Notes under the pieces: model-generated
What the model saw: only the letters and a program-made list of their open reading frames with translations
What the model was told of the DNA's origin: nothing
The model's database searches: none
Translations under genes and position numbers: made by a program
From: Algicola sagamiensis DSM 14643
GTDB taxonomy: Bacteria > Pseudomonadota > Gammaproteobacteria > Enterobacterales > Alteromonadaceae
Direction: 5' to 3'
Length of the DNA stretch: 64,000 nt
Assembly (NCBI RefSeq): GCF_000374485.1
Contig: NZ_KB894494.1
Location: forward strand, 62,001 to 126,000
Part shown: piece by piece, positions 10,056 to 20,181 of the stretch
Layout of the letters: each line of letters begins with the position of its first letter
How positions within the stretch are numbered: position 1 is the stretch's first letter

Positions 10056-10688
10056 GATGCGCTTATTTTCCTGCGAATTGCTGTTATACGACTTAATTGC
10101 TGTTTATAAGACAATAGAGTGAAATTGAGCGATACATTACTCTTATTTCTAGTATTTTCAAGCGAAATTGACAAATTTTCACTCAAAATTGAACTGTTCA
10201 TACCAGTTAGGTACTCTTTTATCTCTTTTTTATTACTTTCTATCGATTTTAACCGATATTCACATCAGTTCTTTGCACATTAGCAGCAAAAACCGAATTA
10301 CCTTATCCATACAGATAAGCTGAATTTTCTACAAAAATCAATTTTATTAACGAGATAGTAAAGTAAATTCACAAGAATTTCGGAGTCTCAGAAAAAATAA
10401 CGAAAAAAAGCAAATTCATGCAGGTTTATGCAATTTTATCGACTACTTTTCAGATTTTTACAGCAAAATACTATTCATTTTATTAAATATGAAGATCTGC
10501 TGATCTTTCACGAACCCAGCTGTTACTGGAGAAAAGCATCAATCACGGCTCAAGGAGAGAAGTTTGCTCATTCCAAATAAACAACGAGCAACCAAAGCGT
10601 GGCTTTTCAGCCTGTTTTTGGATCACTCAGGAAAGCAATGTGATGAACCAAGAAATCCGTCATAGCATAGTAACCTGAGTGATTTTAT
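10056..10688. other. 633-bp gap without a protein gene
   Basis: No convincing coding frame on either strand. The first 150 bases hold the minus-strand promoter region of the malic enzyme (TATAAA-like element near 10105). The middle is very AT-rich. At 10622-10683 a perfect 10-bp inverted repeat (ATCACTCAGG / CCTGAGTGAT) with a 42-base partly self-complementary loop is followed by TTTATTT on the plus strand. That has the shape of a plus-strand terminator although no plus-strand gene precedes it, so a small RNA is possible. It could also be a T-less terminator of the minus-strand dehydrogenase gene. Confidence 0.5.
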
Positions 10689-11558
10689 TTAATCTTTTAT
10701 CTTGATTAAAACAGAAGTATCCATTCTCCCCAAACCTCTTTCTTGAAGAGCCTGATACTCACGATCAACTTCTTTGGTAAGCGGCATGTCGAGGTTGTGT
10801 TTTTTGGCTTCATCCAGACAAATGCCTAAGTCTTTTCTCATCCAGTCGATAGCAAAGCCAAAGTCAAACTTGTCTTGAGACATGGTTACAGCTCGATTCT
10901 CCATTTGCCATGAGCCTGCCGCACCATGTTTCAGTACACCCACAACTTGCTCAATATCCAGTTTGGACTTCTGTGCCAAAACAATCGCTTCACTCAGTCC
11001 CTTTAACACACCAGCAATACAGATTTGATTGACCATTTTGCAACGCTGGCCTTGACCATGACCACCTAGTAACGTTGCTTGCTTTGCATAGCTATCCAGC
11101 AGTGGAGAAACAGCCTCAAAAATATCATGTTCACCACCACACATCACCGTGAGTGCACCATTCTGAGCACCGGCTTGCCCACCGGATACTGGCGCATCAA
11201 TAAAATGAATTCCTTTTTCAGCACATGCAGCTGCCAGCTCTTCGGCCAATTCAGCAGAGGTCGTTGTATGGTCGATCATCACGCTACCTGCTTGCATACC
11301 TGCCAGTACACCATTTTCACCATATACAACACTTCTCACGTCATCATCATTGCCGACACAAATGGCGACAACATCAGCTTCTTCCGATGCCAGCTTTGGT
11401 GTATGGCAATATTCACCTTTATATTGGGATTCCCATTCCCTACCTTTCGACTCAGTTCTGTTATAAACCTTGGTGCTGTAGCCAGCATTCGAGACATGCC
11501 CAGCCATTGGGTAACCCATGACACCTAAGCCAATAAATGCTACTTTTTCTAAATTCAT
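10689..11558 (-). CDS. 3-hydroxyisobutyrate dehydrogenase family oxidoreductase
   Basis: A beta-hydroxyacid dehydrogenase of 289 residues. The N-terminal dinucleotide site is FIGLGVMGYPMAGH, the substrate motif DAPVSGGQAGAQNGAL lies near residue 140, and the catalytic lysine region is GQRCKMVNQICIAG near 190. The family includes 3-hydroxyisobutyrate dehydrogenase, tartronate semialdehyde reductase and related enzymes; the sequence alone does not settle the substrate. A crotonase gene is 142 bp upstream on the same strand, which would fit valine or other acyl-CoA breakdown, but the gap is wide and the link is inference. Confidence 0.85.
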   Translation of the reverse strand: MNLEKVAFIGLGVMGYPMAGHVSNAGYSTKVYNRTESKGREWESQYKGEYCHTPKLASEEADVVAICVGNDDDVRSVVYGENGVLAGMQAGSVMIDHTTTSAELAEELAAACAEKGIHFIDAPVSGGQAGAQNGALTVMCGGEHDIFEAVSPLLDSYAKQATLLGGHGQGQRCKMVNQICIAGVLKGLSEAIVLAQKSKLDIEQVVGVLKHGAAGSWQMENRAVTMSQDKFDFGFAIDWMRKDLGICLDEAKKHNLDMPLTKEVDREYQALQERGLGRMDTSVLIKIKD

Positions 11559-11700
11559 CTTCTTACTTCCTATCTTTCCCAGAATTCATTTTTATCTAAA
11601 TTCTTTCATTCTTGTTGTATTTTCTTTTTTGTATCAATAATTAAGACAGAGTGAGCACGAACACCCTATCCATACATTTAAAAAAATGAATGCTTAATGC

Positions 11701-12519
11701 TCAGTCAATCGTGAGATCTGGACGACGCCGATAAGAGACCTGTTTTTTGAAAAGCCGGTTAAATACCGTAATTAAGTGATTTGGCCTTCCCAATACTTTT
11801 TTCTGGAGTTTGGTTTCTAAATGCAGTGCTGACTTTTCACTTTCATGCCAGGATTCCTGAAACAGCTTTTTTGCGTAACTCATCGCATCAGGAGAACGCT
11901 CTTTGATGGTTCGACAAAAGTCCAGCGCATCTTCCATCGGATCATGGCTGACATGTGTCACTAAATGAATGGATTTTGCTTCCGCGGCATCGATCACTTT
12001 TCCTGTCATCGTCAGCTCTTTGGCAATATCAATCGGCATGAGTTCTCGTAAGCAAATACTGCCCCCCATATCCGGAATCAACCCCCACTGACTTTCCATC
12101 ACTGAAAAACGACACTCCGTATGGCTGTAGCGAAAGTCAGCACCCAAAGCAATCTGTAAACCACCGCCATAACAAACACCATGAGTGACAGCAATCACAG
12201 GAACGGGCAGCGTTCGCCATAAATAACAGACTTCCTGCGCAAGATTCGCAACCTGCTCTGTTTCATCCCGTTTAAGCAATGCATAGACATTTGCCGGATT
12301 TTTGATGACGGAAGGGACATCCAGCCCTGAACAAAAGCCTTTTCCTTCACCACATAAAATCACAGCTCTGATATCACGATCTTCTCGAAGAGATAAAGCC
12401 GCATCACGGATCGCTTCAAACATTGGGATAGTCAGGGAATTGTATTGTTCTGGTCGGTTTAAAGTCACCGTTGCAATTTGGTCTTCGGAGATGACTCGCA
12501 CTAATTCTGACATAAGCAT
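11701..12519 (-). CDS. Enoyl-CoA hydratase/isomerase (crotonase) family protein
   Basis: A crotonase-fold protein of 272 residues. Seen: VTLNRPEQYNSLT, the first oxyanion-hole region GEGKGFCSGLDV near residue 60, the second THGVCYGGGLQIALGAD near 115, and ESQWGLIPDMGG near 145. The acidic residue positions differ from classical enoyl-CoA hydratase (aspartate in PDMGG), as in several uncharacterised crotonases of gammaproteobacteria, so hydratase, isomerase or thioesterase activity is open. The C-terminal 40 residues are basic. A second in-frame ATG two codons later (12513) could also be the start; neither has a strong ribosome binding site. Confidence 0.85.
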   Translation of the reverse strand: MLMSELVRVISEDQIATVTLNRPEQYNSLTIPMFEAIRDAALSLREDRDIRAVILCGEGKGFCSGLDVPSVIKNPANVYALLKRDETEQVANLAQEVCYLWRTLPVPVIAVTHGVCYGGGLQIALGADFRYSHTECRFSVMESQWGLIPDMGGSICLRELMPIDIAKELTMTGKVIDAAEAKSIHLVTHVSHDPMEDALDFCRTIKERSPDAMSYAKKLFQESWHESEKSALHLETKLQKKVLGRPNHLITVFNRLFKKQVSYRRRPDLTID

Positions 12520-12624
12520 TTTCGTTCAAAAGGAAATTGATGCCTTTGTTTATAAAGGTGAACATGTTTCTAATCAAGGAAATAATCCAAGCGAATTCGT
12601 TTTTTCCTTAAATCAAAATTCGCT

Positions 12625-14190
12625 TTATTGGATCTTGAAGCGGCCAACCTGCTCATCGAGGCCTCTAGAAATACAGCTTAAATTCTCGGACTCATCCGAC
12701 ATTTCCGTCACGAGCTGACTCGTTGCATCTGCCGCATCAACAATCGCGCTAATATTTCGATTCAACTCCTCAGAGACAGCCGTTTGTTCCTCAACGGCAG
12801 CAGCAATCTGAGCTGTCATATCCGTAATGTTATTTGTGGCAGAAACGATACTGTCCAATGATTCGCCCGACTTCATTGCACTTGTCACCGAAATCTCACT
12901 TTTTTGCTGGCTTTCGCGCATTGCATTCACCGCAGATGCCGTGCCTTGTTGAAGCCGCTGGATCATGTTCTGAATTTCAGCTGTACTCTCAGCCGTTCGG
13001 CTTGCCAGTGCCCTGACTTCATCTGCGACCACTGCAAATCCACGTCCCTGCTCACCTGCACGTGCAGCCTCGATTGCAGCATTCAAAGCAAGCAAGTTTG
13101 TTTGCTCTGCAATACCTCGGATGACATCAAGTACTGTCACAATACCCGCCACATCATTCTCAAGAGCGTCCATAACACCCGCTGCATCATTCAGTTGTGT
13201 CGATAATTCACGAATGTTTTCGATTGAATCCATGAATATTGTTTGTACAGAGTTTGTTTCTACTTTGGCATTCTCTGCGGCTTCTGCGGTCATATGTGCA
13301 TTCGAGGCAATTTCCTTCGCTGTGGCTGCCATTTCTGTCACAGCTGTTGCCACTTGATCAGTCTCGTGTCTTTGTGCATCAATCTGTCCCTGCGTGCTGC
13401 CTGCGACACCGTTCACCATTTCCGCTACACCCGTCAAACGCACAATATTATTTTGAATCGAACAGACCAAGGTCTGAATCTTTTCTACAAATACATTAAA
13501 TGCACAGGCCAATGCTCCGATTTCATCATTTTTTAAAACTTCAATTCGGGCAGTGAGGTCGCCTTCTCCTTCAGAGATGTCTTCAAGTGCTTTCACAACG
13601 CTGAGCATCGGATTCATGACCAGTGAACGAGTCAAAATAAACAAGAATGTCAGTACGATAATGTCCAAGATAACAACCTGAATAAACTTTGAGACCGCTG
13701 CTTGCTTTAAGGCATTCGAAATCACAGCATGATCGATATAAATTTCTGCTTTACCAACAATTTCTACTTTATCTGAGCCTTCTTCACTGTATGTCAGCTC
13801 AACGATTTTCATCTTTGTTGGATCGTACTCAACAGCCTCTTCAGGTGCAGCTTCCTGCTCTTGAGCGCCTTCTTCTCCCTCTTCACCTTCAGCTTTCGAG
13901 TAGACAGTCTCCATCACCTTGCCGTCTTTATCCAGCAACCTGATTTTACTGACAAATTTCGATTTAACCTCGGAACCCATGACAACTTTCAATAGTGCAT
14001 TCTCATAGTTCCAAATGGCTGGTGGCAGATTTAACTGGAGTCGATAGGCTATCAGATCAAGCGTGTTGTCTTGTATTTCTTCAAGCTCATTACTTTTTGA
14101 AAAGTAATCATAAACACCAAATCCGGAAATTAAGGCTGTGATAATGACAAAAGCAACTGCGATAAGCTTGACGAGAATACTCTTCTTCAT
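12625..14190 (-). CDS. Methyl-accepting chemotaxis protein with short periplasmic sensor
   Basis: A transmembrane chemoreceptor of about 521 residues. Order: TM1 near residues 5-25; a periplasmic domain of about 135 residues starting with [16 protein letters not shown] and holding a very acidic insert ([12 protein letters not shown]); TM2 ([15 protein letters not shown]); HAMP; then the cytoplasmic signalling rod with the hairpin tip [20 protein letters not shown] and [15 protein letters not shown]. No CheR-docking pentapeptide is visible at the C-terminus (GRFKIQ). The ligand is unknown. The ATG at 14190 is preferred to an in-frame GTG at 14202. A sensor-only protein with a related domain is encoded 150 bp upstream. 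Confidence 0.93.
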   Translation of the reverse strand: MKKSILVKLIAVAFVIITALISGFGVYDYFSKSNELEEIQDNTLDLIAYRLQLNLPPAIWNYENALLKVVMGSEVKSKFVSKIRLLDKDGKVMETVYSKAEGEEGEEGAQEQEAAPEEAVEYDPTKMKIVELTYSEEGSDKVEIVGKAEIYIDHAVISNALKQAAVSKFIQVVILDIIVLTFLFILTRSLVMNPMLSVVKALEDISEGEGDLTARIEVLKNDEIGALACAFNVFVEKIQTLVCSIQNNIVRLTGVAEMVNGVAGSTQGQIDAQRHETDQVATAVTEMAATAKEIASNAHMTAEAAENAKVETNSVQTIFMDSIENIRELSTQLNDAAGVMDALENDVAGIVTVLDVIRGIAEQTNLLALNAAIEAARAGEQGRGFAVVADEVRALASRTAESTAEIQNMIQRLQQGTASAVNAMRESQQKSEISVTSAMKSGESLDSIVSATNNITDMTAQIAAAVEEQTAVSEELNRNISAIVDAADATSQLVTEMSDESENLSCISRGLDEQVGRFKIQ

Positions 14191-14352
14191 TCTTACCCCC
14201 ACATCCTGACGTTAAAAACGTCCACGCAGGACTGTGATCGTTACAACGTATTCATGACATAACAAAAACAATAGTTCATGATTGCCTATATTGAAAATCT
14301 TCAAAAAATCTGAGAACAGTACACATTAAAAAATTTGCTGGTTGAGTAAGGT

Positions 14353-14940
14353 CTATTCGACATGCTTAAACTTAAGCATCAGATACAAAACAAAGATCAG
14401 CCCTAAGTCTAAAAACACCAAGTAAAGCAAACGATCAATAAACATGTCGTTCAGTATATGATTCACTGACAAGGGATTTGTGACCACTTTTAATGTGCCG
14501 ACATGCCGCCCCATTGAGGCATTCTCCGAAGGAGTATAAATTAAGTCCATATGATATATCTGCTGACGTACAGGTGCTATCCAATAATGCAAAGGATGAT
14601 GTGGGTCGGAGCCATGGGAGCAGCCATGAAGCGGACTACCTTCTCTTTCCTCGGGCTGAAACGAGGTCACTGGCTGCCCATCCCGATCATTAACCTCCAG
14701 TGACAAGATCCCAACATTGATCCCTTCAAGAGAAAGAAAAGCCTGAATCTGTTCAATCTCCTGGGTCCATATCTTTGGAGGGATCACGTAACCCAGCCGC
14801 TTTTGTAGATGCAGCACGCTGCCTTGTTGTTGTTTCAGTAGATACTTTTTAAGACTGCTGATATCCAGCCAGATGAATAGTCCATTGATCATCGTGATCG
14901 CAATCACGGCCATCAAAATGATGAAATTTTTAGCGCCCAA
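14353..14940 (-). CDS. Orphan membrane sensor-domain protein
   Basis: A 195-residue protein with only two membrane segments (about 5-26 and 172-191) around a periplasmic domain. It ends four residues after the second segment (KFKHVE), so there is no HAMP, kinase or receptor rod. The periplasmic start (RLGYVIPPKIWTQEIEQ) and the second membrane segment (YLVFLDLGLIFVLYLML) resemble the corresponding parts of the neighbouring chemoreceptor ([31 protein letters not shown]). It therefore looks like a receptor sensor module without output. It may be a partner that modulates the receptor, or a truncated duplicate. A His-rich loop (HGCSHGSDPHHPLHYW) near residue 107 could bind metal. Confidence 0.72.
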   Translation of the reverse strand: MGAKNFIILMAVIAITMINGLFIWLDISSLKKYLLKQQQGSVLHLQKRLGYVIPPKIWTQEIEQIQAFLSLEGINVGILSLEVNDRDGQPVTSFQPEEREGSPLHGCSHGSDPHHPLHYWIAPVRQQIYHMDLIYTPSENASMGRHVGTLKVVTNPLSVNHILNDMFIDRLLYLVFLDLGLIFVLYLMLKFKHVE

Positions 14941-15016
14941 GCCCTCAACCTTCGCACAAAATCCTGATCCATGAACTCAGTGTATACCAAGATTGAAACC
15001 CGCTCGTGGTTTCGAG

Positions 15017-15045
15017 TTGTTCAAAAAGTCACTCGCTGGTAGAAT
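15017..15045 (+). promoter_or_regulatory. Sigma-70-like promoter of the EamA transporter gene
   Basis: TTGTTC and TAGAAT are separated by exactly 17 bp. Transcription would start near 15052, about 100 bases before the proposed start codon. Confidence 0.55.
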
Positions 15046-15150
15046 GCGCGCCGACCATTCATCTCGTCTTACAACTACATACTGATGTACACCTGAATGC
15101 GTAACCTCACTCAATCACGACGTACATCAACAACAAAGGCAGTAAAAAGT

Positions 15151-16074
15151 ATGAATAATGCACTTCTGTTTATTATCGCCGCGTTTATTTGGGGCTCGAC
15201 CTGGATCGTGATCACATTTCAATTGGGAGAAGTTGACCCTGTTGTTTCGATAATTTATCGCTACGTACTTGCTGCATTCATCTTATTTGCTTTTTGTTTC
15301 CTCAAAAAAATCCCGATGAGATTTTCTCCCTTACAACACTTTCTGATGGCAATTCAGGGGATCTTTATGTTCGGGATCAACTATTGGGCTGTGTATAAAA
15401 GTGAGGAGTATATAGTCAGTGCTTTGGCCGCTGTCGTCAGTACAGTGATGGTTTATACAAATGTATTCTTTTCATTTATGTTTTTAAGGCATCCAATCAC
15501 ATCCAATGTTATGGTTGGTGGCAGCATTGGTATTTTGGGGATCCTGTGTATCTTTTTACCTGAAATACAGGTAGACACAAACTCTGATGAATTCTGGTAT
15601 GGCGTCTTCTTCTCCGTCCTTGGTTGCTCTATTGCGTCACTCGGGAATGTGATTTCCAGCTATAACCAGAAACATGAATTGCCTGTCATCCAGTCCAACG
15701 CATATGGCATGCTGTATTCTTCCATTTTCCTCACTTGTATTGCGCTTGCACTTGGCATTGATTTCAACTGGGATAACCGCCCGGAATACCTCTATTCGAT
15801 GCTGTATCTTGCTGTTTTCGGTTCAATTTTTGCTTTTGGCGCTTACATCACCCTGCTTCGAAATATCGGTCCAGGCAAAGCAGGCTATGTCGTTCTAGTT
15901 TATCCAATTGTCGCGATGATCTTCTCAAGCATTTTTGAGAATTACCAGTGGCGAGCTGAGACTTTCATGGGTATTGGGCTGATTGTATTTGGTAATTTGA
16001 TTGCTATGGGCAAACTCAATGTTGTTAAGCAGTCCATATTGAAAGTGGCAAAGGTGAAAGTAAACAGAGCTTAA
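15151..16074 (+). CDS. EamA family (DMT superfamily) transporter
   Basis: A ten-helix inner-membrane transporter of the drug/metabolite superfamily, 307 residues from this start. Two EamA repeats are visible: AAFIWGSTWIVITFQLG at the N-terminus and the second half from GVFFSVLGCSIASLGNVIS. The exported compound is unknown; relatives export amino acids, purines or dyes. An in-frame ATG at 15097 would add 18 polar residues (MRNLTQSRRTSTT...), which does not look like an EamA N-terminus, so 15151 was chosen although its ribosome binding site is weak. A strong terminator follows. Confidence 0.88.
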   Translation: MNNALLFIIAAFIWGSTWIVITFQLGEVDPVVSIIYRYVLAAFILFAFCFLKKIPMRFSPLQHFLMAIQGIFMFGINYWAVYKSEEYIVSALAAVVSTVMVYTNVFFSFMFLRHPITSNVMVGGSIGILGILCIFLPEIQVDTNSDEFWYGVFFSVLGCSIASLGNVISSYNQKHELPVIQSNAYGMLYSSIFLTCIALALGIDFNWDNRPEYLYSMLYLAVFGSIFAFGAYITLLRNIGPGKAGYVVLVYPIVAMIFSSIFENYQWRAETFMGIGLIVFGNLIAMGKLNVVKQSILKVAKVKVNRA

Positions 16075-16079
16075 ACAAG

Positions 16080-16109
16080 CAGCCGCCAGATATACTGGCG
16101 GCTGTTTTT
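16080..16109 (+). terminator. Intrinsic terminator of the EamA gene
   Basis: A 10-bp perfect stem, CAGCCGCCAG / CTGGCGGCTG, with loop ATATA and then TTTTT, a few bases after the stop codon. The remaining gap to 16372 (about 260 bp) holds no recognisable feature. Confidence 0.93.
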
Positions 16110-16372
16110 GGGTGAATTGTTTTATGAAAACAACAGTGTCATCGCTTTCACCATAAACACCATAAAATGTTTTTCCATAAAACATATAATTGATTGAATA
16201 CCATCTCCAGATCCTCCTTATTCGTTGTGGCTCGGAGAATACACACGTTTCATCTTCACCTCCTTATCCGTGATGCATTTTCATACTTAAGAATTAAGTA
16301 CCTCATTCAATACTTAACACAATTTGGGAACAAATGCCAAATTAAATAGTACTTTTGGTTGATATGCATCAA

Positions 16373-17260
16373 CTATGTTCTATCAAGCCCCTGTTTCACG
16401 ATAGAAACCGGATCCTGATGGAGAAGCACATCACTGTGTGGAAAAGCTGTCTCAAGGCGCACTTCAATTTCTTCTGTGATCCGATGAGCTTCCACAAGCG
16501 GCAGATGATCATCTAATTCAATATGCAACTGAATAAATAGCGTTTTTCCAGACTGTCTTGTTCGAAGTGCATGTACACCATGTACATCCGGATGAGAGGA
16601 AGCCAGCGACTCGATTTGCACTTGTGTTACTTCATCCACTTCTCTATCCATCAGTGTGTCTGCACTTTCCTTCGCAACCTGAAACGCAGAAACAAGGAGG
16701 TAAACACCAATAAATATCGCAATCAAGCTATCTGCACTTAGAAATCCATAGCCAGGTAAGAGAAGACCAATGATGACGGCGAGATTCATCAACAGATCAC
16801 CTTTATAATGAACATGATCTGCTTTGATGGCGACAGAGTTTGTATGCTTGATCACCCAGTGCTGTATCAACAATAAGCCAAATGTTACGAGAATAGCGAA
16901 TACACTCACTGCGATGCCAAAAGGCACATGCTGTATTGTCTCTGGCGTATTCAGGCGTTGCAAACTGTGTACGATAAGTAATACAGACGAACCAGCGATA
17001 AACGCGGCTTGTGCTAAACCAGCGATCCCTTCGGCCTTTCCATGACCAAAGCGATGCTCATTATCTGCAGGGCGAACTGCATACGTGATCACCAGAAAAT
17101 TTAATGTCGACGTCATGACATCCAGCATCGAATCTGTTAAAGACGCTAAAATACTCGAGCTTCCTGTCAACATCCAAGCAATCATCTTACTTGCGATGAG
17201 TATGATTGCCGCAGTTATGGATGCGACTCCAGCAACTTTTACCGCTTTTTCGTAGGTCAT
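16373..17260 (-). CDS. fieF: Cation diffusion facilitator FieF (YiiP family)
   Basis: An inner-membrane proton-driven exporter of Fe(II)/Zn(II), 295 residues. The transport site aspartates are in LTDSMLDVMTS (D43 and D47), and the matching HxxxD is in HVHYKGDLLMN. The cytoplasmic C-terminal domain (VHGVHALRTRQSGKTLFIQLHIEL... SDVLLHQDP) matches E. coli FieF closely. It is 9 bp downstream of trmL on the same strand and probably co-transcribed. No Fur or Zur site is evident in front, and there is hardly room for one. Confidence 0.94.
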   Translation of the reverse strand: MTYEKAVKVAGVASITAAIILIASKMIAWMLTGSSSILASLTDSMLDVMTSTLNFLVITYAVRPADNEHRFGHGKAEGIAGLAQAAFIAGSSVLLIVHSLQRLNTPETIQHVPFGIAVSVFAILVTFGLLLIQHWVIKHTNSVAIKADHVHYKGDLLMNLAVIIGLLLPGYGFLSADSLIAIFIGVYLLVSAFQVAKESADTLMDREVDEVTQVQIESLASSHPDVHGVHALRTRQSGKTLFIQLHIELDDHLPLVEAHRITEEIEVRLETAFPHSDVLLHQDPVSIVKQGLDRT

Positions 17261-17269
17261 GACCTGTTG

Positions 17270-17734
17270 TTAACTCCCGCCAGCAAACCCATGCTGACGC
17301 CAGGCTTCATAGCTAATGATTGCAACGGCATTTGATAGATTCAAACTACGACTATTTGGTTGCATCGGAATACGAAGCCGACAATCTTGTGGCACACTTT
17401 CGATAATTTCCATAGGCAAACCTTTTGTCTCTGCTCCGAATAATAAGACATCGCCTTGCTCATAAGTGAGCTGATCATGAGGGCGACTCCCTTTTGTCGT
17501 GCAAGCCAAAATCCGCTTGCCTGCCATTGCAGTTAAGAATGCTTCGTAATTTGCATGAATGGTCATATTCGCCAGATCTTGATAATCCAATCCTGCACGT
17601 CTCAATTTCTTTTCTTCCAAATCAAAACCCAAAGGCTCGATTAAGTGAAGTCGACAACCGTTATTCGCCGCTAATCGAATAATATTCCCTGTATTCGGGG
17701 CGATTTGGGGTTCATGCAGTGCAATATGAAACAT
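17270..17734 (-). CDS. trmL: tRNA (cytidine/uridine(34)-2'-O)-methyltransferase TrmL
   Basis: A SPOUT methyltransferase that modifies the wobble base of tRNA-Leu species. At 154 residues it consists only of the trefoil-knot domain, as expected. It starts [20 protein letters not shown] and carries the knot motifs [31 protein letters not shown] and SYEAWRQHG. It leads a two-gene unit with fieF. Confidence 0.96.
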   Translation of the reverse strand: MFHIALHEPQIAPNTGNIIRLAANNGCRLHLIEPLGFDLEEKKLRRAGLDYQDLANMTIHANYEAFLTAMAGKRILACTTKGSRPHDQLTYEQGDVLLFGAETKGLPMEIIESVPQDCRLRIPMQPNSRSLNLSNAVAIISYEAWRQHGFAGGS

Positions 17735-17837
17735 CAGAAGATCCTAAACAACCAAAAGCAAGGAGTATATCGAGCAGCCTATCTATCGGCAACACTTCAA
17801 ACCTCAGCCTTCAATTCTCACCGATAACAGGAACAAA

Positions 17838-17870
17838 GCGCTTAAAAATCAAGCGCCCGTTTTATTTTCC
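17838..17870. other. Hairpin plus T-rich run between divergent genes
   Basis: GCGCTT / AAGCGC with a 7-base loop, followed by CCGTTTTATTTT on the plus strand. It lies in the 273-bp region between divergent trmL and the chemoreceptor gene, where no plus-strand gene precedes it. It may end a short plus-strand transcript or be chance. Confidence 0.35.
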
Positions 17871-18007
17871 ATTTCATATGCTTAGATAGCATACAGCTAT
17901 CCCCTTTCCTATCACATTGATAAAACATAAAATTGCACCTAACTTTTAGTAAGAAAAACCAATTGTAACGATCCGTATCGTATACAGCGTTTGGAGAGCT
18001 TGTCTCA

Positions 18008-19975
18008 ATGAATCTGTCACAGAAGCTTTTAAGTGCTTTTTTCGCAACAATTGTTATCCCAATTGTCATCATACTTGTGATTGTGATTGTCCAGAATCGC
18101 AACCAGGCATTGGATAATTTCATGTCTGCAAATGTCCGCGAGGCAAGACAGATTGATTTTGCGCTCAATACTTTCTTCGATGAAATTGGTAAAGACGCCT
18201 GTTATTTAGCGAGCCACCCATTTATTCAACAAATGGATGAGACAGTTCAAGACTACAAAAACATTACTGGCTCTGTTCCCTTGAAATCAGCAACCGCTGG
18301 CGGTATCGAACAAAAAATCTATGAAGTTTACCGAGACTTTGGGATCACACATAAAAATATTAAATACGTTTATTCTGGAATTAAAACGAATCAATATATT
18401 CAATACCCAGCCGATGCCATTGCGCCGCCTAACCCAGGTGAAACTGGCTACTTCCCAACAAAACGTGCGTGGTTCCCGCTTGGAATGAAGGTTGGGCATA
18501 ACCCAGGACGAACTGAAGCTTATTATTATGCCCCTGAAAAAGCTTTTTTGATTAGCTTTGTCTGTGGTTTTAAAAATGGAAATGGTGTTCAAGCACTCGA
18601 CATTTCCTTAAGCAATCTGGAAAAAACAGTTGCAGAAGTCAAAATTGGTGAAGGCGGTTATCTCATGCTGGTTGAAAAATCCGGCAAAGTACTCGTTGAC
18701 CCCAGATTTTCTGAACATGCGAATAACATGATTGAAGAGATCTCTGGTGGTAAATATAAAGAAATCGCCAACATGTCAGAAGGCATCATTCACATCGATA
18801 TCGATGGAGAAGACTTTCTTGCAAACATCTATACATCAGAAAAACTCGGTTGGAAAATTATTGGCTTGGTCAGTATGGATGAGGTCATGGCTCCTGCGAA
18901 TAACTTGACCTACACCATCATTGTCATTGGTTTGATCTTACTCGGTGTCTTCATGGCTATTGCTGTGTTCTTATCCAGACGTTTAACCAAACCGATTGCG
19001 ATGGTTTCAACGGGTCTCGAAGATATTTCGAAAGGCGGTGGTGACTTGAGCAGACGCTTGACTGTCTCTGGTAATGACGAAACAGCCCTGCTGGCAGATT
19101 CTTTCAATCACTTCCTAGGTTCTATCTCAAATCTAGTGACTGATATTAAGCAAACAGCCAATCAGGTTAGTCGTTCAGCAGAAAACGCACATGATTTGAC
19201 TTCTTCTGCAAACGAGTCCATTCAGCAGCAACAAATGGCGATGGATATGGTTGCAACAGCAATAACCGAAATGTCTGCGACAGCCAATGAAGTGGCACAA
19301 ACCTGTGCTGGTGCAGCGAACTCTGCACAACACACGCAACAATCCACGGAAAAAGGACAGCATCAGGTCGACCAAATGCTCTCTGGGATGCAAACACTTG
19401 GTGAAATGATCCAAAGCGCAGCCGATAATATCGTGACTCTCGATAGTGAGAGTGAAAACATCACTTCGATCCTCGACGTCATTCGAGGTATTGCAGAACA
19501 AACGAATTTACTAGCACTCAATGCAGCGATTGAAGCAGCACGAGCGGGTGAGCAAGGTCGAGGGTTTGCGGTAGTCGCAGATGAAGTTCGCGCGCTGGCA
19601 CAACGTGCTCAGGAGGCCACGCAAGAGATCACACAACAACTTGAGCAGCTCCGTTCCATGACTCGCTCTATCTCGGGTGAAATGGAGAAGAGCCTCGACC
19701 AATCAGAACGCGCTCTCAATCTATCGAATGAGGCAAAAGCAACCTTTGACTCCATTAATTCATCCATCATTGATATCAGTGATATGAATACCCAGATTGC
19801 CGCAGCTGCCGAAGAACAGCACCAGGTTTCTGAAGATATCAATAAAAATATGGAGCAAATCAGGGATGCATCGAATGATGTTGCAGGGATTGCAGGCCAA
19901 GTCGATGAAACAGCCTCTGAGCTTCATGACTTTTCAGATACCCTCAATGATTTAGTCGGTAAGTTTAAAACATAA
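18008..19975 (+). CDS. Methyl-accepting chemotaxis protein with Cache-type sensor
   Basis: A chemoreceptor of 655 residues. TM1 is at about 8-28; a large periplasmic domain (about 30-295) has the look of a double Cache fold ([55 protein letters not shown]); TM2 about 300-322 ([18 protein letters not shown]); HAMP; then the signalling rod with [20 protein letters not shown]. dCache domains often bind amino acids or organic acids directly; the ligand here cannot be named. The start has GGAGAG upstream. It is a single gene with its own terminator. Confidence 0.95.
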   Translation: MNLSQKLLSAFFATIVIPIVIILVIVIVQNRNQALDNFMSANVREARQIDFALNTFFDEIGKDACYLASHPFIQQMDETVQDYKNITGSVPLKSATAGGIEQKIYEVYRDFGITHKNIKYVYSGIKTNQYIQYPADAIAPPNPGETGYFPTKRAWFPLGMKVGHNPGRTEAYYYAPEKAFLISFVCGFKNGNGVQALDISLSNLEKTVAEVKIGEGGYLMLVEKSGKVLVDPRFSEHANNMIEEISGGKYKEIANMSEGIIHIDIDGEDFLANIYTSEKLGWKIIGLVSMDEVMAPANNLTYTIIVIGLILLGVFMAIAVFLSRRLTKPIAMVSTGLEDISKGGGDLSRRLTVSGNDETALLADSFNHFLGSISNLVTDIKQTANQVSRSAENAHDLTSSANESIQQQQMAMDMVATAITEMSATANEVAQTCAGAANSAQHTQQSTEKGQHQVDQMLSGMQTLGEMIQSAADNIVTLDSESENITSILDVIRGIAEQTNLLALNAAIEAARAGEQGRGFAVVADEVRALAQRAQEATQEITQQLEQLRSMTRSISGEMEKSLDQSERALNLSNEAKATFDSINSSIIDISDMNTQIAAAAEEQHQVSEDINKNMEQIRDASNDVAGIAGQVDETASELHDFSDTLNDLVGKFKT

Positions 19976-19994
19976 ACAAACCGAATAACGTTTC

Positions 19995-20030
19995 AAAAAA
20001 GCGGCTGTTGAACAGGCCGCTTTTTTATTT
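19995..20030 (+). terminator. Intrinsic terminator of the Cache chemoreceptor gene
   Basis: AAAAAAGCGGC pairs with GCCGCTTTTTT around an inner TGTT / AACA extension; TTTTTTATTT follows. It is about 20 bp after the stop codon. Confidence 0.88.
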
Positions 20031-20181
20031 CACGACTCGCTCACTCCCTTTTATCGACCATTTCACTAAGCGCCCAACCCATTGATTTACTTTTTATTAA
20101 TGAAATTAATATAGTTAGTTTGCAATTCCTGGTCTGAGCTGTTAGTATTTCGAACGTTTTTCGGACGAGTGAATTCAAGGT

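Noticed and set aside
10500-10640. Glycine riboswitch, suggested by GGAGAG and CACTCAGGAAAG
   Set aside because: The conserved core elements and their order are not present, and the nearby genes are not glycine genes.
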